From the NCBI GenBank assembly GCA_032173965.1, contig CM063283.1, forward strand, positions 110,927,108 to 110,991,107: a stretch of DNA of 64,000 nucleotides, written 5' to 3'. Below are positions 23,995-36,130 of the stretch, piece after piece. Under the pieces are notes generated by a model. The model did not search any database, was not told the DNA's origin, and saw nothing but the letters and a program-made list of their open reading frames with translations. How positions within the stretch are numbered: position 1 is the first letter of the stretch; every line of letters begins with the position of its first letter. The position numbers and the translations under genes were made by a program. This DNA is from Sitta carolinensis. Lineage: Eukaryota > Chordata > Aves > Passeriformes > Sittidae.

Positions 23995-24200
23995 ATCACA
24001 GAATCACAGAATCATTAAGGCTGGAAAAGGCTTCTGAGATTATCGAGTCCAACCCATGCCTGGTCACCACTTTGTTAACCAGCCCAGAGCACTGAGCGCC
24101 ATGTCCAGGCCTTCCCTGGACACCTCCAGGAATGGAGACTCCAAACCTCCCTGGGCAATCCCTGCCCAGGCTGGGAATTGCCAAGGTTGAACCTGCCTGG
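23995..24200 (-). mobile_element. CR1 LINE 3' end, antisense
   Basis: Starts with two copies of the terminal octamer in reverse complement (CACAGAATCACAGAATC), then AAGGCTGGAAAAGG, GATTATCGAGTCCAACC, GACACCTCCAGGAATGGAGA and CTCCCTGGGCAA. It is a minus-strand CR1 3' end of the same general type as the copy at 22240, but in opposite orientation. The right boundary is soft, about 24170-24220, where similarity fades. No open reading frame of the reverse transcriptase is retained. Confidence 0.93.
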
Positions 24201-24215
24201 CCAGTGAGAACTCTG

Positions 24216-26520
24216 TTCACCACAGGTGTTCAACCAAGGCATACAAATAATACTATCAAATGAGTGAAGGTCAGGATGGAGTAGATTATAGTGGGGGAGG
24301 TCCTGGCTATAACAGGTTCTGGGAAGTGTTGAGTCCAAACATTTGAAATCCCCTCTGTGGAACCAACAACTGGCCTGATGAGTTCAACAGTATCCTCCTG
24401 CTTTGTGTCCTCCCAAGTGCACCCAAAGGCTGCTTCCCGAGACCCTCAGCTGGAATCCAGCCACACATCCACACACCTGCCCTCCTAAGGAGCCAGCACC
24501 ATTAAGGGAGGGAAATGGCAGGACAGATGCTGTCTGAAGCACACCACCACATTTCCCTTCGAGCAGCACAGGGTTTCAGCTGCTGTGCTCTTCTTCTGCC
24601 CTCTTGCTGCCGGCCCTCGTGTCAGTCCAGGGAAAGAAGACCCTAGGGATGAGGAGAGGGGGAGGGAGAGCCCAGATGGTCGTGTTCAAAAGCTCTAGGA
24701 AATCAAAAGCTCCCCTTCCTCTCTCTTTTCTGCTGTTTGCCACATCATTTCCAAGGGCTTTGTCCTGCCTTCACCCAGTTCTGGGAGAGGATGCAGTGCA
24801 AGGAGTTCCCAAAGCTCCGGGATTCTGCCGTGCCCGTGAATCCTGCTGCTCTCCGAGTGACGTTCCAGGGCGCGTCAGAAAGCTCAGCCAGCCGCTGCTT
24901 TCCTCCTCAGAGGTTATTCAGCAGCACGGAGGGATTTCCTAAAATGACTGCTAGAAGTCTCAATTAGCAACTTCTGAAGCGTGAAGGGCTTTTTTCCGTT
25001 CCTTTCTGAAGGCGGGGACTTGTGTTCCTGTCACCAAGGTCGGAGCGTCCATCCTTTCCCAGCAGAACCTGTGGCTCTGCCCAGCCTCCTCCCAAACCAA
25101 GGGGACACAGGTCTGTCAGCTGAAAATTTTTCAAAGGAAAGCCTGGATACAGCAAAAGGTGACCCTGAAGACAATTATGTAATTGTGTATGATTTCTTTT
25201 TAATCAAACCAATGTGATTCAGCCTCTTACAGGGACTGGTCTTTCCCTGGCATCTGGGGACACTGCAGGTGGGGTTCGCACCAGTTGCTCTGGGCTCCCA
25301 TTATCATCAGGGAGGAGAAACAGGATTTTCCATGGTGTGAGTGATCTGATCTCTTTCAGACCTCTACATGAGGATGAGACAAACTCTGTCCCTGAAATGC
25401 CGACTTCTCCCCTCTTTCCAGAAGCAGCCAACTCAGCTGTAAATGTCCACTTTATGTGTTTGATACCTATTTGTTCCCAAACACAGATGCTTTAAAAAAT
25501 ATAGGAATTTTCCTCTCTCTCTCTTACCTTTCCCTTACTTAAAAATCACTTCTCATCTACTGTTGCTTGGAAAATCTCTGGGTCACCTGCTGGATTCCAG
25601 TTTATGAAATGTATGGGATTAAGTCTCTGCCTTTTTCCCCTTCCTGTGGTGGTATGGGAACCCCAAATTCAGTTGACTGGTTACAATTTGGTTGCATGGC
25701 ATTCTTTGAAGAAACAGGTAATTGAGCCTTGCTACAACAGCTATGTTTCAGCTGGGAAAAAGAAAATCTTGTTTGCCTTGAAGGATTTTGCCTCTTTGAC
25801 ACATTGAATACGTAATTACATTCTGTTACAAATTGGGGCACTGTACAAAAATAAATCGTGGCTGTTTGGCAGTCAGTCTGCTCCTTCTCCTCCCCATCTC
25901 TGTGGCAGACAGCTGGATCCTTGCTGGGAGCCTGGTGAGCTTTAGGACAGGGTTTCCACCTTGCATTTACACATTATTATGACCATGATTTAGTGCTGAC
26001 CCTAATCCAAAAGTGCTTCTCATGAGCTAAACCTTAATCAGGAGCTACTCGTGAGCTGGAGACTGGGCATGTTTTGGGAACTGTTGAATGAGGACCACCA
26101 TGCAATTCCTCTTTTCCTCACTGCTTATTGCTATCAGTGTTTCTACTCCCCACGGGTGCTGGGAAAAACATGTCCTTGCTCTCAGTCAGGAATGATATCA
26201 CCTGCCCTTAGCAATGTTATTCCCTTCCCTGCTGAGCTTAGGCAATACTCTAACATGCCTAAACAGTGCATCCACAACAAGGAATGGCATCATCTTGCTT
26301 TCAAAACAAACCTGTGGTGGGTGGAATTAGCTATGCCAAATGATGCTGGGCTGATTGATAAAGATCAGCCAAGAAACTTCTTCAGCTCTTCTGTCATTCA
26401 CCTCTGGTCACCCTTGTTTTAGAGAGGGTAGGAGCTGGTTGTACTCATGCTGCCAAGGCAAAGCACTGGTGTTTTTATGTTTTTTAATCAAATGTTCATT
26501 TAAATGGATAATGAACCGGG
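24216..26520. other. Unique sequence, nothing recognised
   Basis: 24600-25100 is modestly GC-richer with scattered CpGs. No exon or repeat recognised. AATAAA at about 25850 is isolated. Confidence 0.45.
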
Positions 26521-26552
26521 AAAAAAAAAAAAAAAAAAAAAAAAAAGGGGGG
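26521..26552 (+). repeat. Homopolymer junction A26G6
   Basis: Twenty-six A residues directly followed by six G. It is a simple repeat with no recognisable source element; slippage-prone. Confidence 0.93.
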
Positions 26553-28810
26553 CATTTCTACATCACCTGATGTGATTGTACCTAATCTGTCTACTCAGTC
26601 TACCTTTGTGTCTGCCCTTAATGCAAATCTATCTGCTCCTGTGAACAACAAAACCCACAGAACACCTACCTGTAGCCTGTTCTGTGCACATTCAGACACA
26701 GTATTTCCTTCCAAAACTGAAAAAATGTCTGAGTAAAGAGAAGAGCATTCGCTTTGTGTACAGTTTGCATGGGTTTTGCTGCCTGATCTTGTACTCATGT
26801 CCAGTTTTGCAGAAATATGTGAATAATTTCACAGACACTGTCAGTTCATCACATCACTGCCTGGGTGGCATGTAACATCATGACTGAGTACACACCTGGG
26901 TTATGGGGTGTGGTTTTCCCCACCTTTTGTGGAAAACCCACTCAAATCATGAAGCTTCTTTTGTGAAGAGAAGGCCAGAAGGCTGAAGAGGGAAAACTGG
27001 GCAAGAAGATGGTGAGATCTGTAAAGAGAGCAGAGGCCTGGGACACTGCAGGGGAGCTAAGAAACATGAGCAGGGCAGGAAAGAATATGGGGATTAGGGG
27101 AATAGCGCATGGAAGCAAGACAGAACGGCTGGTCTGACTCTGAGAAAGGATGGAGGAAGGGATGCCTAGGAAGGGAGTGGAGATGGGATCACTGGGACAC
27201 AGCTGAGGTTTTTGAAAGAAAAGGATGGGTGAGAACCAAGTCTGCAGAGTACAGAGGTTACCCAAGGAGGCAGTGATTTATCCTGGTGTTGCAGGACCTT
27301 CAGTGGCACAAGGGTGGCAGGGCCCAGTGATTACAGAAAGGCTGGTTTGCCTCCTTATTTAAAGACCAGGATTTAGGCATGGGGCAAAGGCTGGTGCCTG
27401 GCAGAGCAATTGAGAGCACACAGTGTTGTGAATTGAGTGGTAACACTCAGCTTGTGAGACCTTGGATGGCAGAGAGAGCCAATGCAGGCAGCTCCAAGGC
27501 TGATGGATCTGGCTCAGGAAAGGATGTCTGGAATGGTGAGGACTTCAGTTCGTCATGGGAGAGAACAGCCGGGGGGCTAAGAGGGAGAGAAAGATGGGGC
27601 TGAAACAAAGATGTTTGCTGACCTCTCATTCTTCTTCCCAGCTCCAGGATGTCAAATCAGCAGAGAGCATGAAGAAAACGCCCAGAGAAAATAGCACTTC
27701 TGGACACAGCCAACACAGTCCCCTGAAAAATGCTGTCTAATTTAATTTTTTTGGTTGTGTATAACTCAGTACCCAAGACATATAAAATACATATAAGTGT
27801 ATCTTTCAGTGTAGCTAACATGTATCTTAAAGTACATTTAAGTGCATTAATTCCCTTTGAGGAAGCAGTCTGAATGTCATCTTTTGTCCAGGATCCTGTT
27901 TTAGTAACAGAACTCTGTTGCAACTTATTCTGGAAAGATCTTGTTAAGATGCTAAAGAGTGGCGGAAACCCAGAAGTAATCACTTGTGGGTGATTACAAC
28001 CACCATACAAGTGGAAGCACTGGGATTTACCTAGCAGACATGCTGTGGGTTTGTTCGGTTTTTTTTGTTTGTTTGTTTTTTTTTTTTTTAATTCAGATGA
28101 ATTTGGTTGTTTATGTCCTTAAAGATACTGAGCACTGGGAAGGCTCAGGGTCTGAGAGTTTCACAATCCCAGTCTGAGTGCCAAAAATGGAATATTCATT
28201 CATTTTCTCTCTTGCTGGTTTCCTACCTTTAAATGGACTTTTGTGAAGCAGGACAAAGCCCCATTACACTTGCCCTGATTCGTTTATGATGGGGAGTTTG
28301 GGAAAAACTGTGAAATAATCGTTTTCTGACACACAAAGCCCAGTGTCAGTGGGTACAGACTAGGTCAGAGACCAAACAGCAGTGCACTGCCCACCTTGTG
28401 AGCTGAGTGAGAAAGACACTGTGGAGCAGGCAATTAGAGAGTGTTTCCCAACACAGACACACAAGGGTGATGAAGAAAGGCTGCACAGGTGGCCTTAATC
28501 ACAGCATTTCCTAACTTTGGACTCCACACCACCACAAACATTGTTTTTTAGGGGTGTATTTCGTGCTGTAAAGAGCTGATTCTGAAGAACATAGGTCAGC
28601 AGAATGAGCAAGATTTCTCGGGTGTGAGGGCACAAAAGACCACTCTGCAGATGTGCTGCGTGCAGGCTAGGCTGCAGGCACTGGTTAAGGAGCTGATAAC
28701 TTCCACAGAAACACCTCGAATCAGGGAGGCGAGCTAAGGAAAGAACTTGCTTTTAAAGAAGATGGACCCCTCTTGCTGTGGTCTTTTCATCTGTCAGAGT
28801 CCTGAGGGTC
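26553..28810. other. Unique sequence with T-rich run
   Basis: Unique DNA with a purine-rich stretch at about 26940-27250 and a T-rich simple run at 28059-28089. No gene recognised. Confidence 0.45.
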
Positions 28811-29363
28811 TGTCATTGTTTAACCCCAGCCACCAGCTCAGCCCCACAGAGCTGCCTCATTTACTCCCCACAGAGGGGTGGGGGAAAGAATTGGAAGGGT
28901 AAAAGTGAAAAAAACTGGGTTGAGATAAAGGCATTTTAACAGGCAAAGCAAAAGCTGTTGGTTTCAGAAAAGCAAAACATGGAATTCATTCCCCACTTGC
29001 CATGGGCAGGCAGGAGTTCAGTCACCCCCAGGGCAGCAGGGTTTCATCACAGGTAACAGTGTCTTGGGAAAACAAATCAACCACTCCAAACATCTCCCCC
29101 TCCCTCCTTCTGCCCAGTTCTCCATGCTGAGCATGGCCCCTTGTGGTGTGGGACATCCCTGGGGTCCTGGCTGTGTCCCCTCCCCTCTCCCTGTGCACCC
29201 CCAGCCCCTGGCTGGGCTGAGGGGCAGAAAAGGCCTCAGCTCTGTGTGAGAGCAGCTCAGCAACAGCTCAAACACCCCTGTGCTATCAGCAACAAACCCA
29301 AAACACAGCCCCACACCAGCCACCGAGGAGAAAATGAACTCTGCCCTGGCCCCAACCAGCACA
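28811..29363 (-). mobile_element. ERVL-type solo LTR
   Basis: A ~553-bp long terminal repeat read on the minus strand, bounded by TG...CA. The plus strand opens TGTCATTGTTTAACCCCAGC, continues with a GGGTTGAGATAAAGG block, then CTGGCTGTGTCCCCTCCC, TGTGCACCCCCAGCC and CTCAGCAACAGCTCAAACA, and closes with GAGAAAATGAACTCTGCCC and AACCAGCACA. This series of blocks, in this order, is the common avian ERVL LTR. The TATA-like stretch expected near 29120 and the ATTAAA-type signal expected near 28935 are both degraded. No internal retroviral genes lie on either side, consistent with LTR-LTR recombination. Flanking 5-mers GGGTC and GGGCT are similar but not identical, so a target duplication is not proven. 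Confidence 0.85.
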
Positions 29364-29904
29364 GGGCTCCTAATAATCCTTGACAGCCCTGACCAGTCTC
29401 ACCATGAGCTTCCCCCACATCCTGGCCATGGCTTCTGGAGCCTCCTTTCAGCCCCACCTGGGGCTCTAGTGCCCCCCTGGCCTCAGGGCTAGGTGTGGCT
29501 CTCTCCAGCCCTGTCTCTTGGCTAGCCCTGAGGTCTGTGCTGTAGGCATCCTGTGCCCAGCCCTGCCCTCAGCCTTGTCCGCTTCAGCTCTTGAGTGGAT
29601 CCTGGCCCTGCCTCATGCCCTCACTCTGCTGGGGGCTGTCCATGGACCTCCAGAACCCCCTAGGTCTGTCTTCCATGTGTGGATCCTGCAGGATGGTACT
29701 TGTCACCCAGGGCATGGACAGTGCTGGGGTCACCCGTGCACCCAGCTGCCTGCTCCCTTCTCCATATCCTGATGTCCTCTACTGAAATGGGAAGGGACAC
29801 AAAACTCCTCCAAGTGTTTTTATGGGCTCTTCATCCTCAAGCTTGTCCTGGTACCCTCTGAGGAAACATTTTTATGACGGTTGGGATACCAGGAGAACAC
29901 CAAG
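29364..29904. other. C-rich block, possibly a further repeat
   Basis: About 540 bp, strongly pyrimidine-biased on the plus strand, with recurring CTGGCC, GCCCTGCC and TGGACCTCC strings. It begins exactly where the ERVL-type LTR ends. The composition resembles avian LTR U3/R sequence, but I cannot match it confidently to a family and no clean TG...CA ends are apparent. It may be another degraded LTR or simply C-rich unique DNA. Confidence 0.35.
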
Positions 29905-30046
29905 GAACCCTTCCCTGGAGGTGTCCAAGGCCAGTCTGGACGGGGCTCTGATCGACTTGTGTTAGTGGGAGGTGTCCCTGCCCATGGCAGGGGTTGGAAC
30001 GAGATGATCTTTAAGGTCCCTTGCAAGCCAAAATATCCTATGAGTC
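29905..30046 (+). mobile_element. CR1 LINE 3' end, sense strand
   Basis: Plus-strand CR1 tail with TTCCCTGGAGGTGTCCAAGG, GGAGGTGTCCCTGCCCATGG, GGGGTTGGAACGAGATGATC and TTTAAGGTCCCTTGCAAGCC, then one degenerate octamer (CCTATGAG). It belongs to the tail type ending GGTCCCTTCCAACC, different from the copy at 22240. 5'-truncated, about 140 bp. Confidence 0.92.
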
Positions 30047-33000
30047 TCTGCTAGCTGGATGATGATCCAGGCCCTTGCTTTGCCATCTCCCCTGGAGACT
30101 TTGCTGGTAGGGGACAAAAATCTTCTCAAAGTTGTCCATCAGAGGCTGAGAGAGCTGCTGGCCTCCCTGGGGAGGTGGCTCGGGGAGGCACAGTGCCTGT
30201 TTGCCAGTGTCCTTGCTCACTGGGTGTGACAATGAGGGGCAGGGTGTAAAATGGGCCGAGGGTTTCAGATGACACCCAGAGCAGCAAGGAAACATCCCCC
30301 ACAAACCTCGGTGAGTGGGAGCACAGTGGTTTTGGAGAGGAAACAAGGGATTTAGGCTAAGAATCCAACCTGCCCAAATACAGATATCTTGATCCTGCTG
30401 AGTCAGAACAGATTCAGGTTCTTGGAGGTTTAGAAATGTAGATTAACTAGTTTTCCTTTCTGCTCTTTTCCTTGTTAATCTGCAGGAGCACAGCATCAAA
30501 AATTCCCTCTGGGATAGCCTCAAATTGCTGTGGTCTGAAAAATTGTTTGGACTCTTATAAGACACCACCACATTCCTTTGTGATAGGCAGCAGAAAGAGG
30601 GTTTGGACTGTTCTTAGAAAAGGATGGAACTCAGAAAATAGGCTCAGAAATTTGCAATAAAATTAAGCCTTGGATATTGTCTTGCAGTGTCTTGCATTGT
30701 CTCCCTGCTTTTGCCCCTTCTGCCCAGCCTGCATCTGCCCTGGTATGAGCCATCCACCAGTGCTCCTGCTCTAATTGAAACCTGCATCACAACTATGGAC
30801 CAGATGGCACCAATCCTTCTGGCACAGCACAGCACCAGAATGCTGTGAATTAGCTGCCCTGGGTTGAATTAGCTGCCTGTGTCAAATATTTAACTTTCAC
30901 ATTTTTTGTGATAGTGCATCATGCAGATAATTGTTTTGTCTTTTTCTCTATCCAGAGCAATAATTGATGTCCAGTCTTTACATATCTTTTTGGCTTTTTG
31001 CTTTTGTCCCATCAGTTTCTTTACTGGACCCCATCACACACTGGACTGTGAGCCTTTGAGGGGAAAAAAAAAAAAAAGGGTCCTTATAAAGCTCCTGGCA
31101 AGGTGACTCCCCTTGTCCTGACTGAGGACACCATAAAACAAATAAGGGGAAAATAAGCTCGACTTTCAAAAGTCCTTGGAGCCTGTTTTTATAGCAATTC
31201 ATTAGTTTATGCCAGTGTAAGGTGACACTGTCAGCCAGCTTTGCTTTGTGCTAGTGGCAAATTACGTGATGGTTCCTCGCTCTCATGATGAATCCTGAAT
31301 CTTGTGATGTTTGTTGCTTTCTGAATGCCTGGATGTTTGCAGTCACATGACAATCCTAGACGTCAATTTTTATGCTGTTTCTACGTGTCACAGTCCTAGG
31401 GAGATGGCTGAACCCCTCCCCAGTGAACCTGAACACAAAGATATCAGAAGACAAATAGACCTCACGGGAGGCTGAGGTTTCTTTGTTTGCCTATTTTCTC
31501 ATTCCTTTTCAAAGCAAAATACTTAAGTCATTTTTCAGTCCAGTGTCACAATTTGGGGCACTTTCAAGAATGGAGATTGGCAATATTTTATTTAGATTGC
31601 AGTTCTGTTTGCCTGTGTGTCCTCTTCAGGCTTGCTTTCTATCCTGACATTTAGACCACAAGCATTTTTTCTTCAGGCACAGTGTGTACAGAAGTTGGAT
31701 GGGAAACTGGTAAGCAATCAGAGCACTCCTCATATTCCCTTATCCAAAGTTTTCTAGGGAAAGAAATGCTCCATGCCAAGGTTTTGGACAGCTTTGGAAA
31801 GTACTGTCCTGAGGTTCTGATAAAGTTGCCCTCTTCCCAAGCAACCTTGGATTTCCCCACACTCCGCTCCCTGCTCCAATTTCTAGCTCTCCCAAACATG
31901 GAAACTGGAAAATAATGGAAAAAAGGAGGCAGGGCTGCCCTTTCAGAAGGCATTTTATAATGTCACTGTGTTTCCCTGCTCACAGCCCGTAGGTGCTGAT
32001 GGTGTTTACAGGAAATGCCATGAGTAATTCGCAAAGCGAAAGCATTGTCACTATCGGGGCTTGTCTGACTGGAAAGCGTCCTGCTGTGTGGAACAGGGGC
32101 TGGGCCAGCTGCCTCCCCATCAGCCTGCCATGCCAGAGGCTTGGAGAGGCCAGGGTAGGGAGCCTGGGGACAAGGCTGTGCAACACTCCTTCCAATATTG
32201 GCATAGAAAAGCAAGGACAGCTTGCGGACAGAATGACCCTTCCATAAATTTGCCACCTTCCTGGAAGAAGCCATGTCTAGAGCCTTCTTCACCTTAACCT
32301 CTTTTATCTTCCCTGCAGGATGCAGCAGAGCACCAAAGCCTTTTCCATCTCCCCATTCCAGCCCAACAGCCTGCAACACTTCTCTCCTGCAGGACACAAA
32401 GTGCCTCCACCTGTCCCTCCAAATTCCCTGTCTCAGTGCAAGTCCTGGAGTTTCTGCTGTCCACACCAGGCCCTGTGCTGTTGGAACTGCTTCCAGTTTA
32501 AAGCAAGTAAGCAACACCCCTCCACTACTCTGCACCAGGGTCTGTAGCCTAAAGGAACCTGAACATTCCTGCAAAAATATGAGGAAGATCCAGGTTTGGT
32601 TCTCGTTGAACTCCACTGCAAAACTCTGAGGGACTTTCATACACCAAGGCTCCTCCCTAGTGGCTGACATTTGCCCTTGTGTGTCTTGGACAGGTCTGTG
32701 AGTGCCACACTTGGCTGCAGACCTACCTGGCTTCCCACAGCAGGGAGGCCTTCGCCCCACAAGCTCCTTTTGTACCCCCTACCTGCTCCTGCCTGCTCCC
32801 AGGACTCTCACCAGCTCCCCTCAACAAAGCCACTTTTGCTCCCTGCTTCTCCATCCCTCTTGGTTTCTGCTCATCTGACAGCTTCATGTGCACATCTCCT
32901 TCCTCTCTCTCTTCCTGCATTCTCTTGCCCTCCCAATATCAAGATGCCTTATCTACCCATCCACTTCTACACAGGGGGTGTTTAGACTTTTGTCCTGTCT

Positions 33001-33523
33001 TCTCTGTCTTCTGCACCATTAAGTTCTGCTTGGGAATTAAATAAGAGAGCTCAAATGCCTCAGCAGAAAAGAGAGATGCAGAGGTGAGAAAATTCCCCAA
33101 CATGATTAAAAAAAGGATGTCTACACTGCAATCTGCATGGCCTGGTACAGGGAGGGCTTTAACGGTTCAGGAGATGCCCTCTACCACAGGAGGCACTTGT
33201 ACAGGCTCAGCTGAGCTGTGAAACAGCAAAGGGGCAGGAAGGAGCCATGAGAGTCCTTCCCTGAGCCCAGATCCCTCACACCACCGCTGCGAGGGGCAGA
33301 CTCCTCCTCTCAGTCCAGAATCAGAGCTGGGTTTGGCGCTTCTGTGGATTAATACCTGGGCTGAGACGACCCCTCCAGGCACTGCCTGAAAAGAGCCACA
33401 GTGCTGAAAAGACTCAAGTTCAGGAGTCCCTTACAGGGGTCTACAGGGTGAAGGCAGCTCTTAGTGTGGGGCTGCTGAGCTCTCCAGGTAGTCCTGTTCA
33501 TGCTCCCAGAAACTGTGAACTAC
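30047..33523. other. Unique sequence, nothing firmly recognised
   Basis: Contains an isolated AATAAA at 30656-30661 followed by a GT-rich stretch, an A14 run at 31064-31077, and the minus-strand 265-codon open frame 31963-32760 with no recognisable domain. A spliceable-looking interval at 32319-32506 (pyrimidine tract plus CAG, later GTAAGC) encodes no known protein. 32000-32090 keeps several CpGs and may be conserved. No gene is called. Confidence 0.4.
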
Positions 33524-33623
33524 TGATTTTCCAATTCCTGAGCACCTCAGGAGCTCTGTTTGCTCCGTTCCTCTGATTTCCCAATTCTTGAACACCTCAG
33601 GAGCTCCCCCCTGCTCTGTTCCT
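33524..33623. repeat. Tandem duplication, 2 x 50 bp
   Basis: Units 33524-33573 and 33574-33623 share TGATTT(T/C)CCAATTC, CACCTCAGGAGCTC and the CTC(C/T)GTTCCT ending, with several substitutions concentrated in the middle. An old local duplication without recognised function. Confidence 0.85.
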
Positions 33624-34421
33624 ACCCCATTGTACTCCACTGAAATGCTCCACTTGTTATTCAGAGTGCAAATCTGGGTTAGACAATGCAGTTTCTTCCC
33701 TGTAAGTGCTGGTACAAAAACGGAGGGGAACTAGAAAAGATGTGTGGGAAGGAGGAGAGAGGTATGGTGCAGTATCTGTACAACTCCCTATCTCACAGGA
33801 TAGTATCAGCCCAGTTAAGAGCTCTGACACCCTCTGTGAGCAGGGTGGGTGACACTGCACCCAGCTGTGCCTCCACCACCTGAGGAGTCAGAGCTCTGTT
33901 TCCATCTTGTGTCCCAGCAGGAATGTGGGGTATCAGCTGGCCAAGGTCCCCAGCCTGCATCATCTTTCCATTGACAAACAGCATCTTCAGTTTGAAAAAA
34001 AAATTTGAAAATCCCACCCCTAAGTAGCCTCAAGGGAACCACTCTGGACCTTAGAAATGGTGGGGTGTTGTAGCTGCTTCCAGTCTCTGCTCACTCTTCA
34101 CATTGTCTTGTGCCTGCTGTGGTTCCCATGCCTTTTTCCAGGCCACCACAGGTTTGGCAAATTTGGGAAATTGGACAAGGTGAGAACGGAAGCTGCAGTT
34201 GAGAGAAGAGAGCAGATACCAAAGTGTGCCTCATAGCAGGGTTTATTTAGCTGGGGAACTCCTTCTCAGTGCAGGGTAATCCTGGTAGGCACACAGTGCT
34301 TTTCCTCCCCTTTCCCTTGAACACTTGATCCCTGCTGTCCCTGCTGGAACCACCTGCAGCCATCAGCAGAGAACAGCAGGACCTGCAGGGCAGCCATTTC
34401 CTGAGTGCTCCATTTGCAGCT
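33624..34421. other. Unique sequence, nothing recognised
   Basis: No repeat, RNA gene or exon seen. Confidence 0.45.
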
Positions 34422-34481
34422 TGGAGCTCAGCTTCCCCCTGTGACCATCCCTGGAGCTCAGCTTCCCCCTGTGACCACCCC
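34422..34481. repeat. Tandem duplication, 2 x 30 bp
   Basis: Two 30-bp units beginning TGGAGCTCAGCTTCCCCC differ at a single base, in the final block (GACCATCCC versus GACCACCCC). Near identity suggests a young duplication and a possible copy-number polymorphism. Confidence 0.95.
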
Positions 34482-35237
34482 TGAACCCCTTTTCCTTTTC
34501 CACAGAACTTTGTCTCTCTTTTGGTTCACTCTCATTCTTGTCAGTGCTTGAAGAAGACATCCAGGGAGAGGGTGATGAGTAAGTACTAGGATGAGAACTC
34601 TCTCCACATGGGATACAAAGTGCAGTGCAACTCTCATGTCTGATTTCTCTCTTTGGACTCCAGACCTAAGCAGCCCATCCTCCCTCATTTGCTTGCTTAT
34701 CTCTGGCCAGATGAGTTATTTTGCATCTGATTTTGCCAGGCTGAGCTGTGTCCCCCTGAGCTGGCACACTGCACACTGGCCTGTATCCCTTCCCCACCTC
34801 CCAGCTCCTCACCTGCACTACAGGTGCACACCACTCTGAGTACTGAGAGAACAGGGACAGAGCTCAGTGCCAGAATCTGTAAGGAATGATCCTGCTGGCA
34901 GCTGGCAAAGCTGAACTCCAGAAACTCATCGGGAAGGGGGTGTACCCACCCCGGGGGCAAGGGTGACACTGGCTGTTCCTGGCATTCCTCCCTGATCTTT
35001 GCAGAAAGGAAAAGATAAAAGCAGCACATTTTGCACCTGTCAGGCAAAACAGTTGATTTAATGCTCCCTCCTTTTCCCAGGCGGTAGCAGCCCAGGGAGG
35101 AACATGGAGGCATTTGTAGGGATGTGGAAGGACATGAAGGGAGGTGGGGGGAGGCAGATCTGGGGCAGGTGGGGAGCAGCATCCCGGGAGCAGGATGGCC
35201 GTGGTGGAGATCACCAGGTTTACCTGGGAAGAGAAAA
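34482..35237. other. Unique sequence, nothing recognised
   Basis: No recognised repeat or exon. G-rich towards 35130-35170, ahead of the CR1 tail. Confidence 0.45.
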
Positions 35238-35326
35238 GAATCACAGAATGGTTTGGGTTGGAAGGGACCTTAAAGATCAGCCAGTTCCAACCCCCCCACC
35301 ATGGGCAGGGACACCTTCCACTGGAA
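35238..35326 (-). mobile_element. CR1 LINE 3' tail, antisense
   Basis: Starts AATCACAGAATGGTTTGGGT, then TGGAAGGGACCTTAAAGATC, CAGTTCCAACC, CATGGGCAGGGACACCTTCC and ACTGG. Well preserved over about 90 bp with one octamer; the least diverged CR1 piece in the window by eye. 5'-truncated. Confidence 0.95.
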
Positions 35327-36130
35327 TGGGTACAGTAAAGGTGGCAGTGAGACAGCTGCAGCCCAGGTGGCTGCAGGGGTGTGCTGGGCTGGAAACGGCT
35401 CTGCCTGGCACACCACAACTGCCAGCAATAGGGCTGAGAGCCCCTGCTTAGCTTAGACTGTCTCTGTACAGTTAAACCAATATCCGGGAATACACTCAGC
35501 TTTCTCAAAAGAATGTGAGCAAATCTATGTTTCATTTTCTTCTGTTATTTTAACGATAATCTTCCTTTGACTTTGTGTAATATCTATGGCATGTATGACA
35601 AGTCAAATGCCTCAGGCCTCTTCCTGCTTTGCTGTAGCACAAGCCCACAAAAACTGGTAGGAGTTTTGTATCCTTAGATGTCTCTCTTTAGCTTCATTAA
35701 AAGAATTATAACTCATGAGGTTGTGCTTGTACTTCTATGAAAGATTTAGGTGTGTGGGGATTTTTGCCCAACTAAGAAACATATTTGTACCAACCTGGCA
35801 ATTTGGTTAAATGCTCAAATACTTTCTTTCAGTCTCCTTCAGCCATAAGTGTAACTATCTTGGGCATCTGGGTGCTTCCAGTTTCACTCTGTTGAGAGTT
35901 TCCTTATAGCTGGAAATGGGTTCCTGCAGTTTTTTAGTTGTTTTGGCTACGCTCTCTGAACTGAACCCCTGCTCTTAATAAGTCCAGATACTTGAAATGC
36001 CTTTCATCTCAGCCTAATTACTTTTTTTGCCTGGTTCCATTAGAAACTCTGTTTTCTTCCAGATTCCCTTATGATATGTTTATGTAATTCTTGTACTCCT
36101 TCCCTAGTCTTAGAAGTGTGAATCATTTAT
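35327..36130. other. Unique sequence, AT-rich to the right
   Basis: No recognised repeat or exon between two CR1 pieces. Confidence 0.45.

Noticed and set aside
31963..32760. 265-codon minus-strand open frame
   Set aside because: No recognisable domain, and the composition is like neighbouring non-coding frames. Kept only as a note under the long-frame finding.
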